Notes under the pieces: generated by a model
Database searches by the model: none
The model's input: the letters and a program-made list of their open reading frames with translations, nothing else
What the model was told of the DNA's origin: nothing
Made by a program: the position numbers and the translations under genes
NCBI GenBank assembly: GCA_002633005.1
Contig: NMRA01000616.1
Coordinates: 62,001 to 126,000 of the forward strand
Source: Phoronis australis
Lineage: Eukaryota > Phoronida > Phoronidae
DNA: 64,000 nt
Reading direction: 5' to 3'
Part shown: piece by piece, positions 46,981-59,062 of the stretch
How the letters are laid out: the number at the start of each line of letters is the position of its first letter
How positions within the stretch are numbered: position 1 is the stretch's first letter

Positions 46981-47926
46981 CTACCTTTGGGGAAGTGTTC
47001 GTAAATGCCGGGAACATACCTCATAAATTAACAGAATGCAAGAGTGTGGGGAGTAGATTATTAATGCTTGATGATATTGATGACATTGGTAGTACATCTA
47101 TCCCGAGTATTTCCAGATTTATTAATGAATTTGGGAATAGATTAAAATTTATTGTGCCAACTTATGCTATATATTTTGGTCAATTAATCACAGGCAGTAA
47201 CACGTCGAAGTCAAAAAGAGCAACGGCTTTTGAGAATAATGTTTTCTTGAAATGAACCGTGCCAAAAAGCGTTGTCTGATCCAACGCGAGAAGGATATTT
47301 CCCTAATGGAAAAAAACAGACAATTAAAGCACGAGCTTAATTGACGATTTGATTCGTCTGCATCAGGAATTAGTTTTCTTTTGAGAAATTGCTAGTACTA
47401 ATTATCTTCCAGGAAGACCTATAGTTAAGCGAATACATTACGCTCATTCTGTAACAGCAGAACTTTCCCAAGATATAGTTATTGCCACTCAGATGTAAGG
47501 TTTGCTGTCTATTTGCCGATCCGAGATTTCATGCTGAAAATCAATATCTGCTTCTGGCAACATACGCGAGGCAATTTTCTAAGCCATGTATTGAAAATGT
47601 TGTTAATATTTCTAGCCACAATAAAATGCATAGAGGCGGAGAAGACGAGAAGGTTACTAGATTCTAAGTTTTACGTTTGGACGAACTTCGTGTAGCAATA
47701 AAACTTGAATAAGGCGATTATGGGTGACACACTACAGCTAAAGTCCTTTTTATTAACACTGTTACAAGGGAAATGACGACAACACGACACCGTTCCTGTT
47801 GTCTATTCAAACTACATCTGGAACAGGAATAACAATCCATTTTGTTTAAGTGAAACAGAGAAACGTGATCATGTCTTTTTAGTAAAATTTAACAAAAACT
47901 AGGATACCATAACGGGGGGGGGGGGG

Positions 47927-47927
47927 N
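47927..47927. other. Single undetermined base after a G run
   Basis: One N after about 13 G. Confidence 0.95.
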
Positions 47928-48239
47928 CAACATGTTGCCTCGGGGAATGATGGCAAAGCGCGATTGCATGTGCACAACCGACGTGAAAGTTTCGGGGTAG
48001 GCTATGGGAATATGGACCTTCTCTGTTCAGAAAATCATTCCGAGGACAAAAAACGGGCACACGATTTCGCCGGGGTCTGAGCCCTCTATCATCCGCTACC
48101 GGTTCTAGTTACTGATCACAATATTCCCTGTTGCTGTTTCATTTTGCTTGCGGTAGCCAAGGGGGGTCTTCCCTAAATTCGCCTATGAAGTATATTGATC
48201 GCAAAAAACAGTACCAACAACATGGAAAAAAGAAAATCA

Positions 48240-48760
48240 CTTACTGCGAGACGAATTAGTTGATGATAGCTGTTTTGGCCAAGTCCACGAATGGATTGGC
48301 TTCCGCCCTACGCTTCTTAAGTAAACTGTTGTACAGGGAGGACAGCTGCACACAGCTGTCCCGATTGATAAGGTGGCGCTGCATCATGATCTTGATAAAT
48401 TCTTTAATTTTTTGAGCATGCTAACTGCGTTCCTTGCAGATGATTTTGGAGGAGTGGAAGGAAATAGAATGTCCGGTGGCCAAGGCATGTTCACCCACAG
48501 CTGTTTGTGTTCCTTGAATCTCGTACTCAACGATCTTTTGGTTTCACCAATGTAAATAATGGTTTTGGTACTGGTAACAAGTTTACTGACAGATGACGCA
48601 CAAACGTTTTTTCCAGAGGGGTTTTATTATTGAGTCTAACAAGCTGATTACGGGCAATATTAATAGGTAGGCTTTGTAAGTCCGCTATAGCCGCTCAGAC
48701 AGTCTTTTGGTATAAGAAATAGCAACGGACGGGTCATCAGATTTCTCAACTGATTTTGAT
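48240..48760 (-). mobile_element. Penelope-like element fragment, decayed GIY-YIG
   Basis: The minus strand encodes IYIGETKRSLSTRFKEHKQL (about 48560-48500), then after a frameshift GEHALATGHSISFHSSKI. Upstream remains (48760-48600) carry reverse-transcriptase tail text such as RLQSLPINIARNQLVRLNNK in one frame. No ribozyme motif found next to it. Confidence 0.65.
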
Positions 48761-49790
48761 GGCTACGGTCTTTAAACGTCCAGTCTTGCCAACAGTCGTA
48801 ACCAGGCTAATGCGTTTATGATACGTAGGTAGTCCTACGTGATGGAAATGCTACTGACGAATTTCCAGGGTGTTTCCTTACCATAAAGGGACAATAACAT
48901 TATTGTCGCTGAAGACGTACATGTAGCTATATGTGTAAACGGTGTAAATAGGTTTTCGGGCACAAGAGCATGATCGTGGCAATCACCTTGGGATTGATTT
49001 CCATTCCATTTTGAAATAAACAAAAATAGGAAACCGAAGTGGCAAACACATTTGATATGGCGGATACAGTAGCGTGCAGAGTTTGATGATGACCCGGGCG
49101 ACGTTTTATTGGATGCCCCCTCTTTCTCTACTGAACTGAATGCATGCATCCTAGTAATAAGAGCACTGAAAAAGACGAAATATAAAATAGAAACTTTATT
49201 CATTTAAACTACAGATCAGTCACAATTACAAGAGAGTTATTCACAATGATTAGATGAGCCCCGATGTGGATGCCTGGGGCCGTCGCCCAGTCGCCTCCCC
49301 TAATTCCCCCGTCCGCACGGTACTGGGCGGATAGTCACCGTAGTAATGGATTTAGTTTTCCAGTACATTAGCATACATGTACATTTTTAGACTTGAAAAG
49401 GCGGCTATTTAAAAACATGACGGAACAAAATTCATTACTTTGGTATTACTGCTAAACTAATAATGCTCCCCAGCGACCCTATGTATTACGGGCTGCTCCC
49501 TACTCGCAGTAACATCACGTGATGTTAGGATTAACTAATCAAATGTGTACACGACGAGTACGAGAGCGTCTGCTTTACTTGCAGTGAAGCTGTAAAGTAA
49601 CCAGAATCAAAAGTGACGAGGTTGCATATGAACTGGTCTTAACTACGATATCGTCACTGGTTTTCACATGAACAGAACGGACTAAATTGTCAGGTCCATA
49701 ATGCAACTCGAGTAGAACATCCAAAACCAATTACGTCTTGGTAAGTTTTAATCTGCATAGACAGCCAGGTACATGTAGCTGTATGAAGAC

Positions 49791-50142
49791 ATAGGCGGAT
49801 TTGGGGTGGGGGGGGCACCCTTGGCTGCCGCAAGCAAAGTGAAAGCCTGGAGAAATACAACTAGGACCGGTAGTGAGGGATCAGAGCCCAGATCGCGTTT
49901 TTTTTTTCTCTCTTTTTCCTTTTCTCTTTTTTTTCTTTTTTATTTTTTTTCTTTTTTTTCTTTTTTTTCCCTTTCTTCTTTCTATTTTTTTCTTCTTTTT
50001 TATTCGGTAGAAATTCCGAACAGAAGCGTCATACTCCCGATCCCCTCAACTTTCGGGACGCCTGTACACATTCAGCAGCGCTTTGCCCAATTCCCTGAGG
50101 CAACATGTTGGGACCCCTTATGGCATCCTAGATCCGCCACTG
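49791..50142. mobile_element. hAT-type MITE with a long pyrimidine tract
   Basis: Left end ATAGGCGGATTTGGGG, right end CCTAGATCCGCCACTGG (reverse complement CCAGTGGCGGATCTAGG). A CAGNGGCGGATC terminus is typical of hAT-type elements. The interior has a 105-base T/C tract (49897-50002). Confidence 0.6.
49897..50002. repeat. Polypyrimidine tract
   Basis: Almost only T and C for about 105 bases. The ORF through it (FFLSFSFSLFF) is an artefact. Confidence 0.95.
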
Positions 50143-50290
50143 GAAGACTATCGCCAAAATACAGCTAGGTACCACTGTGTGTATTTCTTCCGTAGACCCC
50201 GAATTTGCACACAGCCAGGGTAGTTCTTCTCGTCACCTCGCCGTGAAATTTGTATCAACATGTAAAGCTAAAGACCGGACGGAGTGCAAG
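50141..50290. repeat. Partial copy of the 51140-51368 inverted-repeat element
   Basis: GAAGACTATCGCCAAAATAC, CACACAGCCAGGGTAGTTCT and TCTCGTCACCTCGCCGT match 51267-51368. The tail also pairs with 51140-51180. Confidence 0.7.
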
Positions 50291-50436
50291 CAAAATCTGG
50301 GAATCAACCGACACTCACTTTGACCGTTACAGCCGTTTAAGTGAAAAACAGTGCAATAAACGTCATTTTCTTGCGTAACTCTCCGCCGTTTCTAACAATG
50401 AAAAGTAGGCCAATGTCGTCGTTTTGAAAACAGTAC

Positions 50437-50669
50437 CAGAGGCGGATCTATAGGGGTTCAGGGGTTCAAACCCCCCCTCGGGACAAGATCAAAACTTAAA
50501 TTGAAAAAAATTTCCCCTGAAAAACGAAATCAGCTACTGATGAAACCACAACAAATCTTACTCAGGAGGGGGGAAACCCCCTCTCAACCTTCCTTCCACT
50601 CGGCTCATGCGACTCGGATACGCTCGAATCCTGACCCCCCCCCTTACTGAAAACGTAGATCTGCCACTG
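50437..50669. mobile_element. hAT-type MITE
   Basis: Bounded by CAGAGGCGGATCTA and TAGATCTGCCACTG, an imperfect inverted pair. C-rich runs inside. Confidence 0.65.
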
Positions 50670-51139
50670 AGTACGCTCGTTTCACGCGCACGCGCCATTT
50701 CCTAAATTTTTGCGACATCTCTCGGGAGATGATGATAGCTTGGTAGCAGCAAAATTTGTTCTGAAATTCGGTTTTTCGGTATCAAAATTCTAAAAACTTA
50801 TAATGAAGCGAAACCAGTTCCGATAATTTGTTGTGACGTGTACGCAACCTCGTGAAAAAAGAACAGTTGATTGAAGAATCGGCGAAAAAAGAAACTGGCC
50901 AATAGGTGACGCAATGTTTCATGGCACCGAAAACCGTCGCCAAAGGTCGCTCCACAACTTAGCAGCAGAATAACGGTAGAACGCCATTTTTTCCAACACC
51001 GTTAAATAATTTAGTTTACTCAAGGAAGACCGTAGTTTTTAATTACACTAATTTTGTGTCAGATTTCATATTACCACTTTTTTACCCACATTGGTGAAGT
51101 GCTGTATATTTAGTATATATTTTTGTACCAAGGCTACCC

Positions 51140-51368
51140 CGCCGGTCGTTAGGTCTACATGTTGATATAAGTTTTACGACGAGGTGACGAGAACTCCCCG
51201 GGCTGTGTGAAATGTCGGAGTTTAATGGAGCTCAACACGCAGAGTAGCCAGCCATCTAGCTGGATGAAGACTATCGTCAAAATACAGCTAGGTACCGCTG
51301 TGTGTTGAGCTCCGACAGACCTCGAAATTGCACACAGCCCGGGTAGTACTGCTCGTCACCTCGTCCGT
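51140..51368. mobile_element. Inverted-repeat MITE
   Basis: ACGAGGTGACGAGAACTCCC (51177 on) pairs with GGTAGTACTGCTCGTCACCT (about 51342-51361), and GGGCTGTGTG pairs with CACACAGCCC. An inner pair, GAGCTCAACAC / TGTGTTGAGCTC, is also present. Confidence 0.75.
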
Positions 51369-52280
51369 CTTTATAATCTCATGCTTTTCGTCAGAAATAC
51401 AGCATCCTAGGTTAGTAATGATTTAGTTATATTTTAGTCACATGTAAACTTTCATTTTAGTCATGACTAAAATTTCTCCATAGCTTATTTGAACTAGTTG
51501 CTACCCGGGCAAAAGCAGCTACTAGTATTTGGGTAATGCTGGTAGGAAATAGCTAACACCTTTAAGTGAACATTTAGTGTTCATCGCAAGAGACAGGAAT
51601 AGTTCTTGAAGAGACCGTTTTATCCACATAGGGATTTACTATCGTTCTGTGCCAGTTTTTTTTTCGTTAGGTTAGGCGCTAAGAGCGTGAAAATAACGCA
51701 CCAAAACAGGCACGTGAATGATCGGCTTCAAGCAAAATAAGTAAATAAAGATTACACAGAAGAAATATTCTTAGTGCCTGGTTTGAACAGCGAAGTGTGG
51801 TGAGGGGGTTCCACATAAATCTCAACATTGTCACTCACTCAATGCTTTGTCTCGAGTCGTTAAAAACTGGTTTTACTATCACCGCGTTACCGGTGTTTTC
51901 ACAGAAGCAAAATAAGAAAGGCAAAAAAGTGATTGAATCTGACTAAACAGAGCGTAAACAAGAAGCATGCCTTCCCAGCTGATCGCAGGATGAAGACGAA
52001 CTATTGGTGAAGACCGTGAGCACATGTGGATCGAAGCACCCATAACTCGCAACGCAATGATAATGCATCATTGTGCTCGATTTTTTTTGGCTCAAAAGAA
52101 AGGGAAAATCGCCATGTAAGTCAGTAAAACCATAGACTATAGTACATGGACCGCCAACTCCGTATACTTTCAATGGACGAAATCTGTGAGCTTGCGCACA
52201 AGCCTTTACGTCATTATTCACTGGCGACACCTGGCTAAATTATCTGGTGTAATTTCCGGCAAGTACGTCGTCTGCTAATC

Positions 52281-52485
52281 ATGGTCGGCTGCTGTGTGGC
52301 CGGTTGTTCGGCTACGCAGGCGAAATGCAGAGGCGTTAGCTTCCATAGTGTACGGAGACCCCAAAATCCGCTGTGGGAGAAAAAGTTATGTTCTCGCGTC
52401 GACGTGAATGGAAGTTGTTCTTCCAAACAAAACTTGTACATTTGTTCACGTCACTTCGAAGATGGGTGTTTTTTAAGAGGCTCTG
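52281..52485 (+). CDS. THAP zinc-finger exon (start of an unidentified gene or transposase)
   Basis: The ATG opens MVGCCVAGCSATQAKCRGVS, then FHSVRRPQNPLWEKKL and NLYICSRHFEDGCF. This is a full THAP domain: CCVAGC, the conserved Trp, and C-x2-HF followed by CF. THAP domains bind DNA. The exon ends at GGCTCTG|GTAGGC in phase 1, a common place for an intron in THAP genes. A host THAP gene and a P- or Kolobok-type transposase are both possible. Next exons not identified. Confidence 0.78.
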
Positions 52486-53200
52486 GTAGGCCTACTACTT
52501 AATCCTGTCTTCACAAATCCATTTTTCTTTTCTCCGTTTTGATGAAAACTATCTTGTAAACTTTTTAACGAAAAATGTCCGCTAAATTTCTTCCAATGGT
52601 AGTGACTGGTGAACTCTTGTCCTTACGAGGACCTTCAGCCATAGTCTAGTGAGCGAATTAACCAAATTACTCTTCGGTTGCCCTGATCAGACGGTTGGTC
52701 TCAGCATAATGCGCACATTTGGCCAGGATTTGGATCAGCGATTTCAACAAATTCACATTCGTGTACAAATAAATAGGACGCTAGTAAAACCTTTAACATA
52801 AATAAAGATTACATTAATACTTCAGAAATAAATACCTGGACCTGTCAAAATCTATCCCGCAATTCAACAGCAGGTTACATACTCAATTATTTATGTCGAC
52901 TGTATGCCGCACAAAACTTGAACCATCTTAGCCAAGTACGCTGCAGTCTATGAAAATACCAGAATAACGAAAAACCTCGGAAGCAAGGGAAATGAACCCT
53001 AAGAGGTAGCAAGCAAGATAAAGGGGGTGGTAGGGACGTGAAGCTGACGTGTGCTAATTTTCAATTTCATACTTTTATGTGGCATTTTCATAATTTTGAT
53101 TTGAGATGTCAACTCAGATCAAACGGTTTGAAAGTTCGGATTTTTAATTTGTAATGAACTTGAGTTGCACTGCACGTGACCTTTTATGAATTTACCGTAG

Positions 53201-53560
53201 TTGGCTACAGACAGGCCCACCTTTATAAAAACTAGCAACGTAGACAAACGCATGCGCGCACCCAGGGGAAAAGTCCAAGAGAAAGAGACGAAAGTCCACA
53301 ATACGGCAGNNNNNNNNNNNNNNNNNNNNNNNNNNNNNNNNNNNNNNNNNNNNNNNNNNNNNNNNNNNNNNNNNNNNNNNNNNNNNNNNNNNNNNNGGTT
53401 CGTGACAACGTTGGTGAACGGTAATATCTATCTAAGGTGTTACAACTGTCATCGATATTGTCATCTCCTCTGTTTTCATCCAACCTTCCCAGATGAAAAC
53501 TTGAATGAAGAGGACCTTCAGTACTTGAGTGAGCATGGTATACTGTGTGATTTATGTTGA
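53201..53560 (+). CDS. ORF ending in a PHD-like zinc cluster, interrupted by an assembly gap
   Basis: The left half (before the gap) is basic (KRMRAPRGKVQEKETK). After 87 undetermined bases comes YLRCYNCHRYCHLLCF, then LNEEDLQYLSEHGILCDLC-stop. The spacing CxxC ... HxxC ... CxxC resembles a truncated PHD or other treble-clef zinc finger. Whether the two halves share a frame depends on the real gap length. The stop (53558-53560) is 10 bases before a histone-type stem-loop. Confidence 0.5.
   Translation: MATDRPTFIKTSNVDKRMRAPRGKVQEKETKVHNTAXXXXXXXXXXXXXXXXXXXXXXXXXXXXXXFVTTLVNGNIYLRCYNCHRYCHLLCFHPTFPDENLNEEDLQYLSEHGILCDLC
53310..53396. other. Assembly gap, 87 N
   Basis: Run of undetermined bases inside the PHD-like ORF. 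Confidence 0.99.
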
Positions 53561-53570
53561 ATTTCTCAAC

Positions 53571-53586
53571 GGTTCTTTTAAGAACC
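53571..53586 (+). promoter_or_regulatory. Histone-type 3' stem-loop 1
   Basis: CAAC-GGTTCTTTTAAGAACC-ATTTCA. A 6-bp stem with a 4-base UUUA loop, matching the metazoan histone mRNA consensus GGYYYUUYUNARRRCC at every position. Confidence 0.72.
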
Positions 53587-53611
53587 ATTTCACGCTATAC
53601 CTACAACCAAC

Positions 53612-53627
53612 GGCCCTTTTAAGGGCC
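53612..53627 (+). promoter_or_regulatory. Histone-type 3' stem-loop 2
   Basis: CCAAC-GGCCCTTTTAAGGGCC-ACTCA, with the typical flanks CCAA before and AC after. A full match to the consensus, 25 bases after stem-loop 1. CCAGAAGAACTG (about 53638) could serve as a weak downstream purine element. Confidence 0.78.
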
Positions 53628-54049
53628 ACTCAACACTTCCCAGAAGAACTGCTCACTTGAGAATGTTGATTTATCAACACGCTTTCGTAGTTTTCTCAGT
53701 AGGCGGCCTATGTGAACCGTAAATCAAAAACTGTCCGATAACTATGCTGCTATTGGGCAAGCAGACGACATAAAGGGTCGGAACCGAATTTTGAAATTAA
53801 TTACCAGTAGCATTTTCCAAAAGTACTCACAATACCAACACTTCTATTATTGAAAGACTTTGAAAAGCGTTTCAATACCGAAATTAATATAAATTAATGT
53901 TTTTTCGCTGTTTTGGACAGTAAAGTAGATGCAGGTATTTCTCGTCAAATTACACTGACCGGAAACTGCAGCAGATAGGTCAGGAGAGTTCAACTCAGCT
54001 CGTAAGAATATGCCGGAGTTGCGAATCTGTTGTCTATAATCTATGGTAA

Positions 54050-57000
54050 AACAGACATGGTGGCTATTTTTATTCCGTGCTATGGGTTGTAAAACATAGA
54101 ACTTAGTAGTGCACTCGGAAAACTTTGTTTTGTATCAGTCGAGTCTTGCAATAAGGCCTAAAGAATGGTTTGTAAATATTCGGGTGTGCCCGTGCAACAT
54201 CAAGCAGAAGGAAAAAGACACCGAAGAGTGCAGGGATTTTCTCGTGACAAAACACGGTCGAAATGTGACAAAACATACACGATAATTGCCGCGAATCCGA
54301 GTACTAAGTTTTGCGGCGACAGGCCCGAAAAAGTATAGCGGTATATGCGATAGAAGCCGGAGGGAGTGCGATGAAGCCAGGTCATTAAGCTGACGGATTG
54401 ACTTCACCAAGGCCAAAGGCTAGTACGAAACTGGCCAGGCTCCCTCCGCGTCCGCAAAAAAAAAACAGCCCGAGAGAAAAAAGAACACTTCGAATCTAAA
54501 TAAAGGCGATGTGCACTACCTGGGACAAAGGCGGTGCCTAAATGCGCGCAACGAAGGTCTGTAGTAGAGCTGGGGAGACGGAATTCGTGTAAACCTTCCG
54601 ATTTACATTATGTATGGGTTTACTCATATTTTAGTCAGATCATTTGCATAATTGGGACGTGACTAAAACTCTAGCCATGCCTAAAAGACTAAAAAGGCAT
54701 GCAAGGTTCTGGTGCAAAACAGGGTGCTCTTCCTCATTCGTTTGCAAATTTGTCAGCAGCTTCTTAACCGTCAATGCCAACATGGGCTTTAACACCGGCC
54801 AGTTCACATCAACAGTTCTGCTAGCTGATAGGTGGTTAAGCTCGTTTACACTGGCTTTGACACAGTGGGGAGTTGATTTTGGGCATAGTTAGAACTTTAA
54901 TAACTGCTTCGGCTGTGACAGTATGAAGAATTCCTTGTCACAAAGGACTGCTTCGTGTATGCCTTCCAGAATCACCAAAATATGAGCATGGTAAATCACG
55001 GAGTTAAAAAATTACGCAACCTAATTAATTGACGAAAAATGTCATTTTTGCATTGCTTTTCATCACTGTTCCACACGGTTAGATTTTAAAAATAGACATT
55101 GTCAAGTACTCCCAAGTCTTCAGTCAATCTTTTTATCGATGACCAGCGCGGAGCTTGAAAGATAGTTTTATATCAAATTCAATGCATAATTTTGTCAACA
55201 TCATGCATCCGTTTTTTGGATATCAGCATCGGAAAGGAAATTATTTTACGTAAACCCTAGAATTGTTTTGGTTTCTAACTTCTAAACCCAAGGAAATCAT
55301 TGTTTTAGAGTGTCTTGGGCCCTATCTAAATCACGTACACCAAACAGCTGGCAACAAGCAAATACTTCTATGACGCAATCATCAATCATTGACATTCCGT
55401 AATCCCAAGCCATGCTATGTATACAATGAGTAGCTATACATGCATTCCCAGTATCTTTGACAGACAAATTCAAGTTAAAGCCCCCAAACCTATCAATTAT
55501 ACAACCTGTATTCCCATATAAAACGTGGAATCCTGCACGTAAATGTAATAGTGCAAATAATTCTCCTCACCTCTGGAACTCAATGAACGATGAAAATAAA
55601 CTGCTATGCTTTTACAGCAGTCGCAACCCTTTGGAGAAACAGGCTTTTACTCACCCTCTCTCATGTCAAGGCGTTTTCGTAGCTGATTAGTCGGACATTC
55701 GCACCCCCGAACTGCCAAAGAATTTTAGGGGTGGCTTGGCAGCCTCTAAGTCCGCCACTGTACAATACATTGTTACTCAAACATATAATGTTGTGTTGCG
55801 CACTATCTGTGATAATCTTCATGTTTAAAGTTAAAAATATGAGCTCCTGGAACACAGCCTTGTTTATCCCAACCGACATTATTTGTAAAATTTGAAATCA
55901 GCCAATCATTGATCAACTTCAGATATTATGTCATAATTCAGGCACCTCCATACAAAGCAAAGATATTTTAGTCACATTTTAGTGTCATCCATATAAACTG
56001 TCAGAAGTTGACTGCAGGTTTGTTTAAAGACCTGCTCTAGAGCTCAAACTGCCCATGTGGTTCCAGTATCTGAAAATACTTACTACATAAAATCTTATTT
56101 TCGACACCCTTTCTTTATAGTCTTTTCGCATTTCTTGCCAAAAACGATTTTTAAGCGTATTTGACCCTTCTCTGTGAGCGTATAATTACCGGCTTTCATC
56201 GGTTATTTCCGTACCCACATTTCCGGCTCATCAGTTCAGGAACTTGTCCTGAACGAAGCCATTTTTTCCTTGTAACTAAATGTGCTATCGCTTGCTCGAA
56301 AAGTCTTCATTATTTTGTTTTATTAGTAATATCTCGTGATTAGTTTGCATAAGTAGTGTATTTATAGTTTGTAGTTAGTGGTCGTTGAATTTTTTGGAAT
56401 GTTACGCGTACTTATTATGGTAAAATAGCATTGGTGTTTAGTTCCTTACGTAGGCCGGTCGAACCTAGGAACCAATATGGGTCGAACCAATTTTTTTCGT
56501 TTTGATTTTTTTCTCGTTTTGAAAAAGTACTTTGCTATCATTGGAAAGTTAGTGCATTCTACTCAGAAAAAATCGAAAAAGTATCAAAATCGGGGCAAGC
56601 AGTGCAAGATATTGCAATTTTTGTGGCGAAATTTGGGTCACTTTGTTTGGATCGCGTCGGCCATATTGGAGGACAGCGGGATAAGTTACGAGTTTAAAAC
56701 TTTGTGTAAATTGTTTTCGCCAACAAATTACGGTGAAATTTAGTTTGACATATCTTTACTTACTATTTTGTACGATTCAACAGTGTTCACCAAATTTCAG
56801 GCTCGCAGTTGTTACTCATTCAGTGGCTAACTCAGTATGCAACTGATTTTGACAACACATACACATCATTTCTGCTGAGAAAAACACTCGTAGCATACAT
56901 ATCAGGTAGTCCCTCAAGATTTTTAAATCAAAAGCATTATGTCATGACTCTTTAACCACATGGGTACTGCCATCATTATCATCTGCTTCGTAGTCATTAA

Positions 57001-57630
57001 CTGAAATGGAATATTGATATCTATTGTCACTTATACATTTTTATCGATATAAAATAAAGCTGGTGTAAACTACCACACCATCACTTAAGATCAAAAACTA
57101 AACACTAAATTGTCATCACTTTTGCAATCTCTTTTCTTAAACCAGATCCTCTTATAAACAAGAACAGTTATCCATCAGTTTCACAGATAACTAAACACTG
57201 AATTTCAAAAATTAATTACGCAAAAATTCTCCAGCTTGGGACAGTGAATAATTATTTTGATTATAATCGGAGCTTGTCCCAATTTTTAGAAATTCACACA
57301 CTTGTCTGTCAGAAATTCAAGGGGACTGGTAACAGTGTTTAAAATATTTGACATGAGAGTCACTTTTTATGAGCTTACAAGTGTATTCTTGCAACCTGTT
57401 ACGCTAAAACACTCCATTCGGAATTTGAAAAGTACGAAAATATAAAAATCCCTCATGCCTCAAATTTCAGGATGAAAAAAAATAAATTTCAGCAATGGTT
57501 TCTGTGTTCTGAATTTAGGAGGTTGTTTCAATCTGGAGAATTTTTAATGTATTATATCACCGATGTAGTAGTTAGGATCAACTTTGTCACCTTTGCTTAA
57601 AGTTATATCTTGAAAACAATTATAAGCTAT
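54050..57630. other. No gene recognised
   Basis: Short ORFs without motifs. A hAT-like end, AAGTCCGCCACTG, is near 55749. Confidence 0.4.
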
Positions 57631-57639
57631 AAATGCGAT

Positions 57640-58192
57640 TCATCTGTTGCAATGAAAAATGTTCAAAGTTGCACCATTTCCAGCATAATGGCGAATGCAC
57701 AAAGCAGTCAATAGCCTCTGTACAGCACAGAGTTTAGGGTTTCTGGCAAACATAGCTATCCCATACATTATGGCTACAGTGAAGTCGTTCTTAGTCATAC
57801 CAATATGTAGTGAATGACGCACAGCAACAGAAGTGATAGCCCATTTCGAAGATTTTCCTCTTGTTTCACAATTTTTCAAAGAAAACTAGCAGCTTGTCAT
57901 TCTGGTCCCTCATGGGAAGTCTTAGCACACTTTTGTCTGAAGTCTTGCAAAGTTCATCCAAAGATGTACTGACTTTATTAATTTGCTCAGTTGAAGCTTT
58001 AGTCCTGTTTGAGAGGAAAGGGTTGGATTGTTGATAATCCTCAGATACTGAATACCCACAATCAACTAACTCGGACTCAAACTTTAACAATCTCTTTGCT
58101 CCTGTTGGCTTCTTCTTAGAAACAGATGACGAATCAATTAGTACAAGTTTCTGTCGATCTTCAGACTGAGCATTGAGATTGCTGACCTCCAT
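57640..58192 (-). CDS. Unrecognised coding-like region, two overlapping frames
   Basis: The first frame (58192-57866) gives a hydrophilic 108-residue protein (NAQSEDRQKLVLIDSSSVSK...). The second (57879-57640) gives RGKSSKWAITSVAVRHSLHI and ARNPKLCAVQRLLTALCIRH, with an even, protein-like composition. They overlap by 14 bases and may be one gene with a frameshift. It adjoins an inverted-repeat cluster, so transposon origin is likely. Function unknown. Confidence 0.4.
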
Positions 58193-58344
58193 TCTTGCTG
58201 AGTTCTGCCTGCGTCAGTTTTGAACAAAACGAAATGCACGAGCTGCAGATAAACACTCGTATAAGAGCTTCATACGCCGGAACATTTAAGGCGAATTATG
58301 TCTCACGCTGGCGGACGTGGTGAAAATAGGAGGGCGCTCGGTGT

Positions 58345-59062
58345 AAAAATGGCCAGTTGACGATTTGGGTAACTTAAAGAAGAAAAAGTTTGATTACGGG
58401 AGTATTAGTTCGAGTTTGGAAGAATTAAAGACACCAATGGGCACCTAAGGTATCCCTCTATGCGCAAAAAGTACTTATAACAACATGACTTTGATGTTTT
58501 AGTCAGTGTGAGGCACAATTCACCGAAAATCTTTCAATGTATGTAACTCCTACAGGAGCTCCACTGTCTCTACTTTGGCTAGACAACGACCATCGCCTGT
58601 GCTGGCGCAGAAGCTTTTCGGCGAATTATGCCTCACACTGACTAAAGCATCAACGTCATGTTGTTATAAATACCTTTTGCACATAGATGAACACCTTAGG
58701 AGGTCATCGATGTGTTTAATTCCTTCCAACTCGAACAAATACTCCCGTTATCAAACTATTTTTTTGAGAAGTCCCTCGTTCAGTTCCCAAAATCTGTAAC
58801 TCGCCATTTTTAACACTTCTCCCGGCAGATGACATGGCGTACATATGCCCTAGAGTGCGCAGTGTGAAAATGGCGAGTTAACAATTTGGGTAACTGAACG
58901 AGGGACTGTTCGACGACCTCCTAAGGTGTCCCTCTATGCGCAAATGGAATTTATAACAACGTGAATTTATTTATTTATTGTGATATTTAAATTCAGGGTG
59001 GCCTCTTCAGTGAAGAGGGCCCTGAATTTGATGTTTTAGTCAGTGCGAGACATAACTCGCCA
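58345..59062. repeat. Three copies of a ~190-bp repeat in alternating orientation
   Basis: 58345-58530 forward, 58619-58815 inverted, 58867-59062 forward. Each runs from AAAATGGC(C/G)AGTT through CCTCTATGCGCAAA to TTTTAGTCAGTG(T/C)GAG. Short inverted links (ACCATCGCCTGTGCTGGCGC) lie between and after them. The third copy carries a small insertion. Confidence 0.8.
58966..59029. mobile_element. Small fold-back insertion in repeat copy 3
   Basis: (TTTA)n followed by AAATTCAGGGTGGCCTCTTC and its reverse complement ending CCCTGAATTT. Absent from the other two copies; looks like the tail of a minus-strand retroelement. Confidence 0.6.

Noticed and set aside
49806-50168. 120-codon ORF rich in Phe and Ser
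   Set aside because: It crosses a pure pyrimidine tract inside a MITE; composition is an artefact.
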